Assembly (NCBI RefSeq): GCF_019578655.1
Contig: NC_063260.1
Coordinates: forward strand, 20,332,723 to 20,396,722
Direction of reading: 5' to 3'
DNA length: 64,000 nucleotides
Source: Ricinus communis
Lineage: Eukaryota > Streptophyta > Magnoliopsida > Malpighiales > Euphorbiaceae
Position 1 is the first letter of the stretch; every line of letters begins with the position of its first letter. Positions 49,773 through 62,960 of this stretch are shown here, piece by piece. Position numbers and translations under genes: made by a program. The notes under the pieces were generated by a model that saw only the letters and a program-made list of their open reading frames with translations, was not told the DNA's origin and ran no database searches.

Positions 49773-52693
49773 TGTCACGACCCCACTCGTGGGCCCGTGA
49801 CCGGCACTAGGGAATGGGTAGGCTTAAGGCCACCGAAACCCGTAGTAAGCCTGACACTCACTAATTTAAACAAATCTCATCTCAAATTAATATTATTAAA
49901 GCCACAATTTATCTTAATAGTTACACTCTACATAAATACTTCGGTCTGCCAGATAAACTAGGCGAGACCCGAAGCTCAGAAAATTTACAACTGATACATC
50001 TACTATTACTACTGCGGAGAATCTAAGATTTACCAATTTACATACCAAATCAAATACATCACCCGATGATGAAGGTCAGATTCTTGAATAAGAGTCGCGG
50101 GAGAACTAAGAGTCACGAATCCGAAAAAAATATAAATGGAGACTCGGTCTAGAGTGAGTTAAAATCAAATAATCTAGGGACTATTGCTTCTTCTCGGAAA
50201 ACATAGATTATTCAAATCGATATCAAACCATACTATAATCATACCCTACTATTTCCTTCACATAAAATATTAATGATTCGAATCAAAATATCAACCATGC
50301 ACGTAAATACAATCCATATTATAATCATACCACAATAAATTAATAAATGAATAAATAAAAATATATTTTTACTTTTACGGGACGAGTGGCTCAAGAGAAC
50401 CCTAACCCCAATTCTAATAGCCTTTCGGCTCTCTTAATCCAACAGTCCGGCGCCCCAGAGAGCAAGCTCGATCAGGTCCTTACCTCCGACTGAACACTTG
50501 AATTCCAAATAAGCCGCCCAGAGAGCATCGCTCGATCGGGGACCTTAACTCCTAGTAATCAATCGAACTCGGCCCAGAGCAATGCTCGATCAGGCGACAA
50601 ATCCATAATAATCTTATATCCATGATCATTACCGGCAAGACGCTAGTCCCGATGTAACCCATCAAAGTGGCATGTTCTACAAGCCATGTTTCCCAAGACA
50701 CAATCATCCATTTAATAAATATCATTGTATAATGAAGTCATTCAACCATATCAAATTAATGATTAACAATTAAGAGTAAAACATCGGAAAATTTCGGTGG
50801 AAAATCGATAATATTTGGAATTATTATAACATTACTATAATAATACTCATATTATCTTCAATAATTAATAATCCAGTAAAATTAATTACGTTGAGAAATT
50901 AGTAACCATGTTAAACATAAACTTCCAAAATAGCATATTAAAATCAGACTTAGCAATAGTACAATGATTAAATGACTTTAACTCACAGAATTGGGCGACC
51001 TCCTAGCTCTGCTCCGGTGCCTCGGTAGGAGCGAGCCGAACAGACAGATCATCTAATCACGGAAAATAATTTATCAATACGCTGAGACAATCGATCATTA
51101 ATCCTAGGTCTAGACTCCTAGGACTGACTGTCTAAGAATCTCGACTCGGGAGAATTCTACCGAAAATCCGGCAGAACCTCCCCTACAACATGAACATTAC
51201 CCCTCGTAAAAACGGGTCCAGGACCTGCTAGAAGAACACTTCAAATACTTAACGATTCAAACAACGGGAGTCGGGTCCCCAAACTTCACTATTTCCCGAC
51301 TCCGCCACACAGCACAAAATACGACTATGGCAGGCCAACTGACAGACAAATATTTATGACTCATAAAAATCATCAAATACTCAATATAAACCATTAGACA
51401 CAATTAAACCAAGAATTTTTTAAAATTAACGGGCCAAAGAAAATTACCGAGACGCTCGATCGCTCGGTCGACTCGCCTCCGGCCGCCGGAGTCCGATCGA
51501 CGACCAGGACACACCATCGGACTCACAACGACGCGCTGACGACGATCCTCGCTTTCGATTTTCCGATCTGACACTCGATCGTCCGGAGAGATTTGCGGAC
51601 GATCTCGACCGTCGATTCGCAAACGAAGCCCGATCGCCACGAAACCAGTGCCATCGCGAAGCTTGAGCTGAGGAGAGTCGGGATACGTCCTCCGATCATC
51701 CATCCTCCACCGGAGCTCGCCGGAAAAGCCAAAAAACGCGGCTGCCTCCACTTGTGAACTCTCTCCTCCGACCACCAAAACCGGCCGGCCGCCAAAAGGA
51801 AGCTCTCCAAGGGGAGTTGATCGCCACCGAGATCGGTCGAACGACGGCCGCCACACGCCGCGCGATTCCGCCTCGCCGCTGCTGCTGCCGAAGCCGCTCT
51901 ACAGATCGACGCCAACTACCGACGACGCAAGACCCGGCCTCTCCTTCTTCTCGCGCGACGCCCGCTTTTTCTCTCTCTTCCTCTCTTCTTCCCCGATTTC
52001 TTTCCCTTCAATATCGACATTTGACCCCTGAACTTTTTCTTATTACAATTTGGTCCCTCAACTTTCTTAATTACTTACAATTTCATCCTACAGAATTGCA
52101 ATTTAACCCCCAAACTTCTTTTTAGCCTTTCAATTAAGCCCCTAACTATTTAATTTGGGCCAAATCCGAATTATTGAAAATACACAATTACAAAAATACC
52201 CCTGACCGACATATTTATTTACAAAAATACCAAGCTCACAAATTTCCATTAAAACCCCATAAAAATAACATTATACTTTCAATCCTTATTCCAAAATAAA
52301 TTTCCAATTTAGTCCTAACACACAATTAAATTAAATAATCAATTTCCAACTTAAAATTTAATACTACTAATCAATTATAATACCAATTTTTCCAAAATTC
52401 TTTTATAAAAACATCCTTTATAATTTCTTCCAAAATTTTCCAATATATAATTTTACTTATATAAATATGCATTTGGGAAAATTTGGATAACCAAAATATA
52501 ATCATTTCTCAAATAATTTACTTGAATAATTTCTTAAAATTTCAAACTAATTGGGTATAGAAAATAACTCATTTATTTGATTAATATTAAATTTTTCATT
52601 AAATCATTTCAAATTAAACCCAATAATAATGAAGCTAAAATTAACTTAAATAAAAACTCATTATTAAATATATAAAAAATTCCGGGTGTTACA
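49773..52693. mobile_element. 2.9-kb TG...CA repeat, copy 2, inserted in the Copia element
   Basis: Starts TGTCACGACCCC and ends GGGTGTTACA, 2921 bp, flanked by a perfect 5-bp duplication TAGGT (49768-49772 and 52694-52698). This fixes the ends and shows LTR-retrotransposon-type integration. It matches the element at 20279-23202 throughout, with scattered base changes and small indels, roughly nine in ten bases alike where compared by eye. No polymerase genes are inside, so a solo LTR is the simplest reading. It interrupts the Copia coding region between integrase and reverse transcriptase and is therefore the younger of the two. Confidence 0.85.
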
Positions 52694-54173
52694 TAGGTCT
52701 TGTGAGTCAACGGGTCATAGCACTTGTACCCTTTTTAGGTGGAGGAATATCCGAGGAAAAAGGTCCTGACCGAGCACTTGTCTAGTTTGTGATGGCGAGT
52801 GACGTGCACATAGCACACGCATCCAAAGACTCGAAGGTGACCTAAATCGATTTTCCGACCTTTGAGAATTTCCAAGGGACTCATATTTTTTAAGGTGACT
52901 GAGGGAAGTCTATTAATAAGATAGGTAGCAGTCAGGAGGGCATCCGACGAAAAAGATGAGGGAACATTATGTTGAAATAGGAGAGTACGGGTGACATTGA
53001 GGAGATGGCGATTCTTTCGCTCAGAGACTCTGTTTTGTTCGGGTGTATTGACACAGGTAGTTTGGTGAGTAATGCCATGTTGTTTAAAAAAGGTCGAAAA
53101 ATTTTGATTGATGTACTCTGTACCATTATCGGAGCGAAAAAATTTTATATGAGCATTATACTGATTTTTGATAAAATAGTAAAATTCTTGGAATCGAGAG
53201 AAGACTTCGTTTTTGCCTTTTAACAAATAGAGTCATGTAGTTCGGGAATAATCATCAATAAAAGTAATAAAATATCGAAAATGATTGTATGAGGTAACGG
53301 GGGCAGGTCCCCAAACATCGGAATGTATTAATTCAAAAGGTTTTTCAGACATGCTTGAAGATAATGAAAAAGGAAGCCGTGTGTGTTTGAAAAATTTACA
53401 TACATCACAGTGGCTAGAATCCAAGTTAAAACAAAATAATTTATTGAGAACATGGTCGGAGGGATGCCCTAATCTTCGATGCATAAGCATGTCTTGGGGG
53501 GTTTTGGACACTAGACATTGCTGGAAGGATCAGAAAGACAGTATAGGCCATTTTCTAGGTGTCCCTTACCAATCGTCTTCCCGGAAATTCGATCCTGAAA
53601 AAACACTGAGGATGGTGAGAAAATAACATTACAATTTAAATCGCGAGTGATTTTTCCAACAGATAACATGTTAGATTTAAATTCTGGTAAGAATAAAATA
53701 TTCGAAAGAGATGAATTAAATAAGTTTGAGGTGCCAAAACCCTGAATTTTAACTTGATTTCCATTGGCACATCACATGCTCGAATCTCGCTCGTAAATTT
53801 TCTTTAATTTTGCAGGATTCCAAGTCATGTGATCAGTAGCACCTGAGTCAATAATCCAGTCATGTTGATTAGATGCAGTATTATTTTTAAGTGACTGAGA
53901 ATTAAATTGAACCGAACCTGACCCATCGGGTTGAGAAAATCCAAACTCGTGGGGTTGCTGGGCCAAGGCTTGGAGCTGGGCCACAATGTCTTGAATTTGG
54001 GCTTGGCGGGCCTGCTGAGAGGAGGGTAGATGGGCCTGAGGCAGATGGGGCCGCCCTTGAGGACATATAAGCCAGGCCTGGGCCGAGCCCAGAAGAGAGG
54101 AGCGGGCCTGGATCAGCATAGGGCCGGGTTGAGCTACTGGGCCGGACTTCTGAGTAGGGTCGGTGGAGCCCAA
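52694..54173 (-). pseudogene. Copia protease and integrase
   Basis: The aspartic protease shows WIIDSGATDHM (about 53830-53865). The integrase has its HHCC finger (HRRLGHPSDH...CDVCKFFKH) followed by a DDE core: HSDVWGP, FRSDNGTEY and NTPEQNRVSERKN. Frame changes separate protease from gag and from integrase. In-frame stops lie at 53233 (after DDYSRTT) and 52735 (after FFLGYSST). The last codons before the insertion rejoin the frame at 49772 on the other side. Confidence 0.9.
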
Positions 54174-55098
54174 TATGTCCGGGTCTGGTCTCGGGTCGGG
54201 GCGTCATATAACTTTCAGCATATGACGCCCCCGCACGCACACCTCTTCGCCTAGGGTTTTCTTTCTCTCCAAATTTTCTGCCTCCTTTCCTCCACGCCGC
54301 CGAGCCTTCCCACCCCCGTGCTGGTCGCAGCTGAGGGTGGAGGTGCCAGACCATCACGCCGGTGACCGCTGCTGCTGGTCGCGGCTCGATGGCGCCGACC
54401 TCCCTTCCGTCGATCGGTCGCGTGGAGTAGGCTCTGTTGTCGGTGGTCTCTGGAATCTCGTTCATAGAGTTCCTTCTTGTTTCCTCACGCTGAATTGAGG
54501 CTATTATGGCTTCGATCGATGGTAGTTGAGGAGCGAGCAGGATCTGCGATCGCAAGCCCTCGAAGCTTGAATCCAGACGCCTCAAGTATGTGTAGATGAG
54601 ATCTTGTTCCGCTCTCCTCTGTAGTTCTTCCAAATCGTTTGATGGTGGGAGGTAGTTTTGTAACTCCTCCCACCTGGTTAGAATTTCTGTTGAATATTCG
54701 GTTGAGCTTTTGGTCCCTTGAGCAATCTGAGACAGTTCTTGCTTTAATTTGAATATATGTGCAAAGTTGTTTTGGTGGCCGTAGAGAGTCTTTATTTTTT
54801 CCCATATTGCTCTCGATGTCTCCATAAGGATACATAACCGAGCTATTTTGCTGTCCATTGCGTTGGTGAGCATGGACATGACCAAATGGTCAGATGATGG
54901 CCACTCTTCTAGTTTTTCTAATTCTTCTTTTGTTGGTGCTTCTGGAATTGCTGGCTTTGGCTTTTGTTTGTTGCCTGTGATGAATCCAATTTTTTTTCTG
55001 GCACTGAGGGCGATAAAGATGGATTTTGACCACTCAAAATAGTTGTGACTGCCCTACAGCACAATATTGGTGATTTTGGTGGTTTCATTGTGAGCCAT
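53902..55098 (-). pseudogene. Copia gag
   Basis: Starts at 55098 (MAHNETTKI), has a stop after 14 codons (55054-55056), then stays open from about 54900. Recognisable Copia gag patterns: WPSSDHLVMSMLTNAMD, ARLCILMETSRAIWEKI, IFKLKQELSQIAQGTKSSTE and a Pro/Arg-rich tail. The usual CCHC zinc knuckle was not found, perhaps lost to decay or a frameshift near 54100-54250. Confidence 0.85.
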
Positions 55099-55168
55099 GA
55101 TTTGAGTGTTGAGCTGTGATTTTTTTTTTTTTTTTTGTGGCTGGGTAGGTGATGACTGGCTTAAACCA

Positions 55169-55180
55169 GCTCTGATACCA
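55169..55180 (-). promoter_or_regulatory. tRNA-Met primer site of the Copia element
   Basis: TGGTATCAGAGC on the - strand, directly inside the 5' LTR; the typical Copia primer site. Confidence 0.93.
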
Positions 55181-55445
55181 TGAAGAAGTTTGTATAAATT
55201 TGTATTGATAAAACAGTGATGAGTATGTTACAAATTCTGAGTTTATTTACAACTGATGAAGAGTTTATATTGATGCTTGTATATGTCCAACGACTATTTT
55301 TCTGAGAGGGGAAAGGTAGAAGTGACCTTTCTTGCTTTGCAAGAAAGGTCGCTCCCTTTCACCCTTGGTCAGTGATGAGAAGCCTGCACAAGTAATCCAG
55401 CTTGTGCAGTCTCTGAGGCCATGCCTTCCATGTCCCTCTTTCTGT
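55181..55445 (-). repeat. Copia 5' LTR, lacking its outermost bases
   Basis: Matches the 3' LTR from CAGAAAGAGGG to CTTCTTCA but lacks about the first 12 bases (TGTTAAAGAAAA), so it does not begin with TG. It has a perfect hairpin at 55324-55350 (12-bp arms, TTT loop) whose outer part is missing in the other LTR. Confidence 0.9.
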
Positions 55446-55746
55446 ATGTCTACTTCACTCATTTATTTCCATCATCTTCAACAAAAGATTCTACTCCAAT
55501 CATCACTCAAGTGCTAGTTTCATGCCCTTGGGGGAGAAAAAGAGGATCTTTAACAAGTTAAACACAAAGTTAAACACATAGTTATTAAATGGTAATTGGT
55601 GATCGGGAAGTAGATAAAAGCCCAAAAGATGGTTTTTTTGTTTTTTTGTTATGTTTATGGTGATATTAAAGAAGAAGGAATAAACTTCTGAGAAGCCTTA
55701 GTGTTGACAAGGTTTTGCTTTTTCTAATCCAATTATAATGTTTAAG
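55445..55746. repeat. Right copy of the host segment flanking the Copia element
   Basis: 302 bp equal to 47294-47584 except for three base changes, a 12-bp internal duplication (AAACACAAAGTT-type) and a broken poly-T run. Base 55445 fits both the LTR and the host segment, so one base of overlap lies at the join. Confidence 0.95.
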
Positions 55747-58700
55747 CAAAGAGGGAGTCAATTGCTTTTGGCTCTTTTACTATCGTATTATCTATTTGGT
55801 GTGAATTTTTACCAATTCCTTCTCCATTCTGCATGAACTCACTTTTCTTTTCTTATACCTAGCCACAACATAGAAGCGAGCAATTAGCTTATTCCTTTTG
55901 TTTTTTCTTTTTTCTTCTTTTTGGCGCTCTGAAACATGCATCTATTTTTTTTCTTCATATCTAATTGTCATTTGGAAAAGAATTTGTTCTTGCTTTCTTG
56001 TCTCTCGAATAGATAGTTATGAAAAGACTTGACGTTAAAAATTTCCTTTCTTCATCAATAACCCATCTAAACTTTATCCTTTTTCTCCACATGCACCTGA
56101 ACTTTTGAAGGGCTTTTATGATATTCAAGCCCGTCTCCATCTCCCATTCATGTTAAAATAACATGCTGATAAAAAATTTGACAACTATACAAGAATCCGT
56201 ATTAACAATCTGATAAGTTTGTACGAGTTCCACTGTTGGTCCTGTTGGTAATGGCAGATAGACCTGTAGTACTAGTGTTCAAGCCTAGTTTGTCTTGCCT
56301 CCTAATGGCTACTGCTTTAGGATGTCGATTGTACAATAAATATCATCAGGCTTATATTTGTTGCTTTAATATCACATAATTTTGATATTCTGAGGCATGG
56401 CCCAGTTCCGCACCATACATTTGATTTTATGTTCATTCTGAATTGTCACTCTACTCTACCTCTTAGGATGCATGTGGTGAAGCGAGAGATTCAGCCAGAC
56501 GTTCGGTAGATTAGTTATATTGATGCGGTTGATGATAGATCGCTGCCACTGTCGCTTTCTATGTTCCCTGAAAATAATGATCGTAGGTTTCTAAATGTAG
56601 TGAAACCTGAAACGTGGCTAGGGATATTGTAGAATATTGACATTGAATGAAGTGATTGTGAAATAGATGTTTAGAACGATAATTCACTGGTATTTGTTTC
56701 TATCCTTCTTTATATTTCTACTCCGTGACATTACAAATTGGTAACTTGATAGTGATTTTGTAACTAATATCTTTCATCAATTTTAACAACGCTGGATGAC
56801 AGCATTTAGATAGTGTCATTATCTAATATTTCTTTTATCAATTTTGTAAGAATTTCACAAGATTATATTATTTTTTATTTTTATAAATAACTGATATAAA
56901 TGTAAAATAGAAATATCAGAAAGATAAAAAAATAAAATTTATATTCTATATTAATATTACTATAAATTGAATTATATATAATATAAAATAAATAAAATAA
57001 TCATGTAATAATATGAGCAAATTGCTAGCTTATGACATAGATAATAGAAATTCATAAAATTATTTACGTTATAAGGTAGATTAATTGTTTCTCTGATCTA
57101 CTTGGAGAATTAGAAGATGGGGCCTCTTTGACAGAGTCAACACCGTTAGAAGGCAATCATCTCATCTGGTTTCTATAATTTGAGAGCAGCGATTGAGCTT
57201 GTCGGGTTCGATATGATGGAGAGCTTAGAAAGGTTAACTTTCACATTTTCTTAGGTTATCGTTCTAATATATATCTGTAATATATATGAGTGTCAAGGTA
57301 GTCGTCGTGGTTCCAGCTGCTTCCATGTTTTACTCCATCAAGCCCTCCATTATTGTTATGCTTTAGATTGGAACAGATACCTTTCGGCTTTGCTTTATGT
57401 TGTGGGTCCTTGGTAAGAAAGGAAAACACAATATCAACTTCCAATGTAATTGAACGTGGTGAGACAGAGGGAATTAATTGTGTCTCTTTTCAGACTGCTA
57501 ATCACCAAAAACTGATTGCTTCCATGTAATTAAATTGAATTTTGGCATGCAGGAAGAGACTTGTGTCCTTGCATAGAATGACAGGATAAAGTGGTAGTTG
57601 AGCTACGTTTCTGCATGATCAGGAATCCAGCATGTCTGCAAACAAAACTTAACTATAATGTGATTATGAATAAATCTCTTTTCCATGAGCTTTGGGTCTA
57701 CACAAGGAGTAATGTGCCAGAAATTTCTTGTTCTTTTTTGCATGTTACGGAAAGCTGCTAAAGATTTTCAAGAAAAGGGTCTGCATCAGCACTGGCAGAC
57801 AAGATGAAGATATTAGGTCTAAAAGGCTCAAAATTTTCTCTCAATCAATAATGGAGATTGTAAATAAAGCATATTCATTTTATCTCTTGTAGTTAATTGT
57901 TATTTTGGAGTTTTTTAATTCTGTAACAACTGACAATTAATGTTGAGTGAGAATGTTCTCTAGCTGTTGCTACTAATTATTCAGATAAATTCAATGAAAA
58001 TAACCAAAATCACTAATCAAGATCAATTAACTTGGCCATGTAAAGCACTTTGAAGTGTCCCGTAATATTGCGATGAGATTTTCTGCAGCGCTTTCCTATT
58101 GATAATGAGAGAGGCATCTCACTCACTCACTCACGCACTCACAAGTGTAAAGGAGTCGAATCATCTGGAGAGAAAAGGAAAAAAAGAGGAAGGGAAAGTG
58201 GAGCAATTTGCATGAGGAAATGGCTTGGCTGGGGCTCTCTACTTGTTTTGGCTTTTAATTTTGAAGATATAGAAAAGGAAAGGGTATCTTATATTGAAAG
58301 TTACATATAGAAACCTTCAACCTTGTCTGCCTTATGGCCGACCCGACGATTGCCAAAAGATTGTAATGTTGATTATTTACAATTATTATTTCTTTTGGTG
58401 CAAGATATATATGAATTTCATTATGGGGATTCTTTTGTTTATCTCTATTGATATTATTTCTTATGTGAAATCATACACCAAAGAGCAAAACACAATTCAA
58501 TTAGTTGAATCCCCATAAATTGTAGTCAGTCCATTTGTTGGTGATGTCTAATTAGAGATATTAAGATTATTCAGGAGTCCCATTTAACAATTTAAGTCTT
58601 TAGATGGTATAATATTTTGACAAGGTATTAGAGTTAGCTTTTATAATCATAAGATTTTAAAATCTGATAATTTGTCAATCTCTTTTTATCAATTAAACAT

Positions 58701-59667
58701 TTCGGCACAATTCGTGTTTTTAAGTCTAATAAATATTTAAGTGCAAAGTGTGTTAAAAGATATTAACAATAATACCTCTAATTATAGCAACTACAGGCTC
58801 TCAGATTTGCAAAGAGATATTTTCTTTTCATTGATATATCGAAGACATCGTTCATTGCCTAACTATATAAACTCTTTTATGCAAACATAAAATGTCCATT
58901 TCATAATTGTGATTTCCATGTAAATATCTCCAAGTGTAACCGTTGATGTCCTCTTCAGAATTGCATTTCTTCTTTCCATACTAAATAAATTAACGGACAT
59001 AATAATCACTAGTCACGTGCATTTCTTTTTCCACCAATTTTCTTTGCTTGTTAAGGTGCAAAAATCCTAAAAACAGACAGTGAATTACGTATTAAAAATA
59101 GGAGCCTTAATAATGACCACATGAACGAACTCTCTCATATAAAAGCTCACAAATCATATGTGGCAAGAACCCCGCAATAAATAACAAAAAATATATGGAT
59201 TCATTGTATATGGTTCTCTCTATAAAACCTTCCTATGATATTGTTCACACAAGGGAGACTTCCAAGTAATGCAATTTTTTGGCAGATTATCGATGTCTTC
59301 CTCTAAGTCTTTCTTAAACATCTTTTTCAAAGAAGAAAAGAAAAGAAAAAAATAAAATAAAATAAAAGTGGGAACAAGTTATTGTTCATTTAACATGTAT
59401 ATGAACGGTTTGGATTCAACTCGTATGGATGTCTTTGTGTTTCATTTTATGTACAGTGTACATGAATCTTTATCGACGGGCAAAGGTCCAAATTCATGTT
59501 CCATATCACTGTCAGTGCATTTCATAAATAATATATAGACATTCTTCGTCCCATAACCTTCATTATTGGGCCAATGTAGTACACCTGTCCCTCTTTGTTA
59601 ATGGAGGCCTTCTTTCTTTTAGAATATTTTTGAAAATGATTAGCTCGACTATTTCTTTTCTGAAAGA

Positions 59668-60555
59668 AAATTAGTATAAGTATTTAAATACAAAACATGG
59701 TAGCTACAGTAGTAGTGTTTTATTACAACTGGATGAAAACATATTTGCTACAGTCCTTTAAAATCCTTTTCAAAATGATTAGGTCAATTAATTTCAAAAA
59801 TTAAGTGTAATTTACGTGAGACATGATAACTATCTTTGTCCTTATAAGGCCAAAAATAATAACATTTGGTAGATGGGTATCTATTGTTGTCCTTCTTGAA
59901 TCAATTAATTGGATATAAACATGGTACTTCCAATTCTTGGTTGAATATGTATACCTCAATTATAAATGATTTGAGTGTCACTTTTTTCTTTTGATGCATT
60001 GTATATCACATTTTGTTACGTCTAAATTAAGAATTTCTTGGGTGGATCCACTCCACATGATAGACTTTATACATAATAGAAGAATTAATAATATTAAATT
60101 CTCACAATCAATTGAATTAGTAAATTACACTTTTTTTACCTGTTTGAGTTAAAGTCTTTGACAATCATAAAGAGTTGTTCTCAATTCAATTAGTATAAGA
60201 AATATTTAAATATAAGATATGGTATCTACATTAGGTCTTTATGATAAAAACATATAAAGTCATTCTAAATCCTTTTCAAAATGATTAGTTCAATCAATTC
60301 CAAAAAAAGTGTAAATTTATACGAGACATGGTAGCTATAGATTGTAGTCTTGATTTGATAATTAAAAAACATGCATGTTACTGTAAATTCTTGTCCGAAT
60401 ATGTGTAGCTCAATTATAGATGATGTACATCACATTTTGTAACTATCCTCTCTTTTAGATCTAAATTAAGAAACTTCTATATAGACCTTACAATATATTG
60501 GATGAACTAATATTGAATTTCCACAATTAATTGAATTAATAGAATACACTTTAAT
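59668..60555 (+). repeat. Worn direct duplication of about 400-500 bp
   Basis: Unit A (59668-60132) and unit B (60188-60555) share in the same order: TTAGTATAAG, AATCCTTTTCAAAATGATTA, GAGACATG(A/G)TA, CTCAATTATA(A/G)ATGAT, ATCACATTTTGT, TCTAAATTAAGAA and AATTGAATTA at the end. Many small indels separate the units, so the duplication is old. Confidence 0.75.
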
Positions 60556-62409
60556 TATTTGAGTTTGGATTGAGATCCTCTCATACTCAAGTTAGATATG
60601 ACATCTTCATTTGAAATCTAGCAGTTCAAATTTTATTAAAAAAATTTGAGTTTAAAATTTAGAAAATAGATAGCTTCTTTTATTAAATAAAAAATCTCAA
60701 CCATTAATTTTAAATCAATAATCAAGATTATACAAACATGACCAATTATGTTCCACTTGTACATGAATAAATAAGTTTATATATATATATAATATGATGA
60801 AATATATATATTTATACAATGAACTTGACTATTTAATCGGTTTAACATTTTAACTTTAAATTTAATTTAATAAATATTTAAATTTATTTTTTATTTTTAT
60901 TGTTTTCGATATTTAAATTTTTTTAATATTTGTCTTCATTCAATACATCAACTTGTATTGCATAAAAGTGTTTAAATATATCAAAATAATAAATTTCACA
61001 AGTATGTTAGATTAAAATGAAAGTTAAAGCTATTAAATATTTAAAAAAATCGCTTAATTGCCAATTGAATTCTAAATTTTTACACTTCTTAATAATTGAT
61101 CTAATTGTTTTAAAATTATTTTAAAAAATACCTATGCTTTCAATTTATTTTTAACTATAATAATTTTTTAAATTTTACAGTAAAAAGATGACGTGAAAAA
61201 TTAACTACACTTAGTAAATGAATAATTATTGTGAGTCAGTAAAAGTAATTTATCCTAAACTTAACCAGATAGCCATTAAAAGTCTCACATATGTGTATCA
61301 TTTCCCACATCTTACCTTGAAACGCAATAAATCTTTTGTTAACTCACTAATTTTTATTTTAATAAGAAAAATTGACTTGCCATGTGATTTTTCTTATTGT
61401 AAAATTTTAAAAATTATTATCGAAAAGTATCTTTAAGAATAAATTGAGAACATGAATATTTATTTTAGAATTTTAAAATAAAAAATATTAAAAAGTGTAA
61501 TGTTAAAGATTAAATTAGTAATTAAACCTTAAAAAAAAATAAAAATCAGATATCTATTGAACTAAATTAAAAATAAAATTTTAAATTAAAAAATAGATAT
61601 AAAAATTAGGCATGACTATGCATTTATTCTTCAACCATAAAAACATTTATATGATGTGAAGGGACAAGTAGATAAAATGTAACTTAAGTATTTTGACATT
61701 CTTAAAATTAAGTCTGACTATGAATGTAGCTGGCCAATGATTGGATGTCTGTATTGTAGTGCAGAAACAGAACAAGTATTTCATAGATCCATTAAAATTG
61801 AATTTGGAGGCCAGAGAAAATGATTATTACTTCCTTTTATGATTTTTCATACTAATTTTTTAGTTGAGAATGTTCCCCAATCCTACCACATTAAGCAGCA
61901 TAGTAACACATATGTATTGCCTTTGGTTAGTTTTATAGACCACAATGCCCTGACAGACTAAGAGATGTTTATGGTGGATTATCTCTTAATCTGTAATCAT
62001 TAACAAGGTATGCTCTCACTTTCCTTTTGTTGATTTTATATTCACTCACCTTTTCTTTGGCATGAGTTAGTGACTTGGTGTTTATGTTGATTGATGATAA
62101 TCTTTGCTATTAATGATTATCTTTGTTGGAAAGTATAAGGGTGAGGCATAAAGCTTTTGCTGACAATCAACTTAGGGCATGCACTGTCCCCTCTTCGGTT
62201 ATCAACCATATCCTCCATCTCATGAATCTCCTCTTTTTATACCTTTTTTCATTCATTACAAATAATTTTTTGTATGAATCTTGATATGTTACACAACTGA
62301 TTTTAAATACAATATTACAGGAATGAATTGGATAGTAGAAACTTAAAATACTTTTATTCTAGTTGATAAATTTATTTAAAATTAGTAATTTCTGCGTGCG
62401 TTACATGAC

Positions 62410-62960
62410 CATTGCTGTTATTTTATTTATAAAATTAAATTTATAGATAAAATTTAATAATTTTTAATATTTATTTATAATATTTTAGAATAATTTCAAG
62501 ATTAAATATTTTAAAATATTTTTAATATTTCAAAATTTTATTAGTGTGATAATATAAAATTAAAATAATTACTAATTGATTTTAATATTATATAAATTAA
62601 TATTATCAGTATAATTGATATTATTATATTTCAAAATTATAATATTAAAAATATTTATTTTTTAGAATTCAAAACATTATCTGATTAGGAAATTGATCTA
62701 TTAATGTATATAGTATTAAAATATAATTAAAATGTTATTTTTTAGTATCGGAATATTATTTAATTAGAAATATAATTTATTTATTAATAAAATCATAAAA
62801 TTACACATAAATTTCAATTTCATGTGTTGAAAATAAATATACATACGTATCAAAGTAAAAACACCTATATAAAAGAATTTTATATCTCAGAAATTAGTAT
62901 ATGGATATATTGAATCAATTCATCTTAAAATAGTTTCATAAAACAAAAAAATTTCCTTTT
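62410..62960 (+). repeat. Dispersed AT-rich repeat, copy 3 of 3
   Basis: Shares AAATTAAATTTATA, ATTTTATTAGTGTGATAAT, TAATATTATATAAATTAATA, TATAATTGATATTATTAT, AAAATTACACATAAATTT and TTTCATGTGTT with the copies at 32740 and 46290, in the same order and orientation. Confidence 0.6.

Larger units (their letters stand above)
47585..55445 (-). mobile_element. Copia (Ty1-type) LTR retrotransposon, nested and inactivated
   Basis: Order on the - strand: 5' LTR (55445-55181), primer site (55180-55169), gag, protease, integrase, reverse transcriptase, RNase H, polypurine tract (about 47843-47856), 3' LTR (47842-47585). Integrase ahead of reverse transcriptase defines Copia. Without the 2.9-kb insertion at 49773-52693 it is about 4.9 kb, normal for the family. 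Its frames are broken by several stops and frameshifts. It lacks the usual 5-bp target duplication; instead a host segment of about 300 bp is doubled around it. Confidence 0.95.

Noticed and set aside
58294..58518. 74-codon frame on the + strand
   Set aside because: Hydrophobic AT-rich translation typical of spacer; no start context or homologue that I recognise.
61218..61436. 72-codon frame on the + strand
   Set aside because: AT-rich spacer with Ile/Lys/Asn-heavy translation; chance frame.
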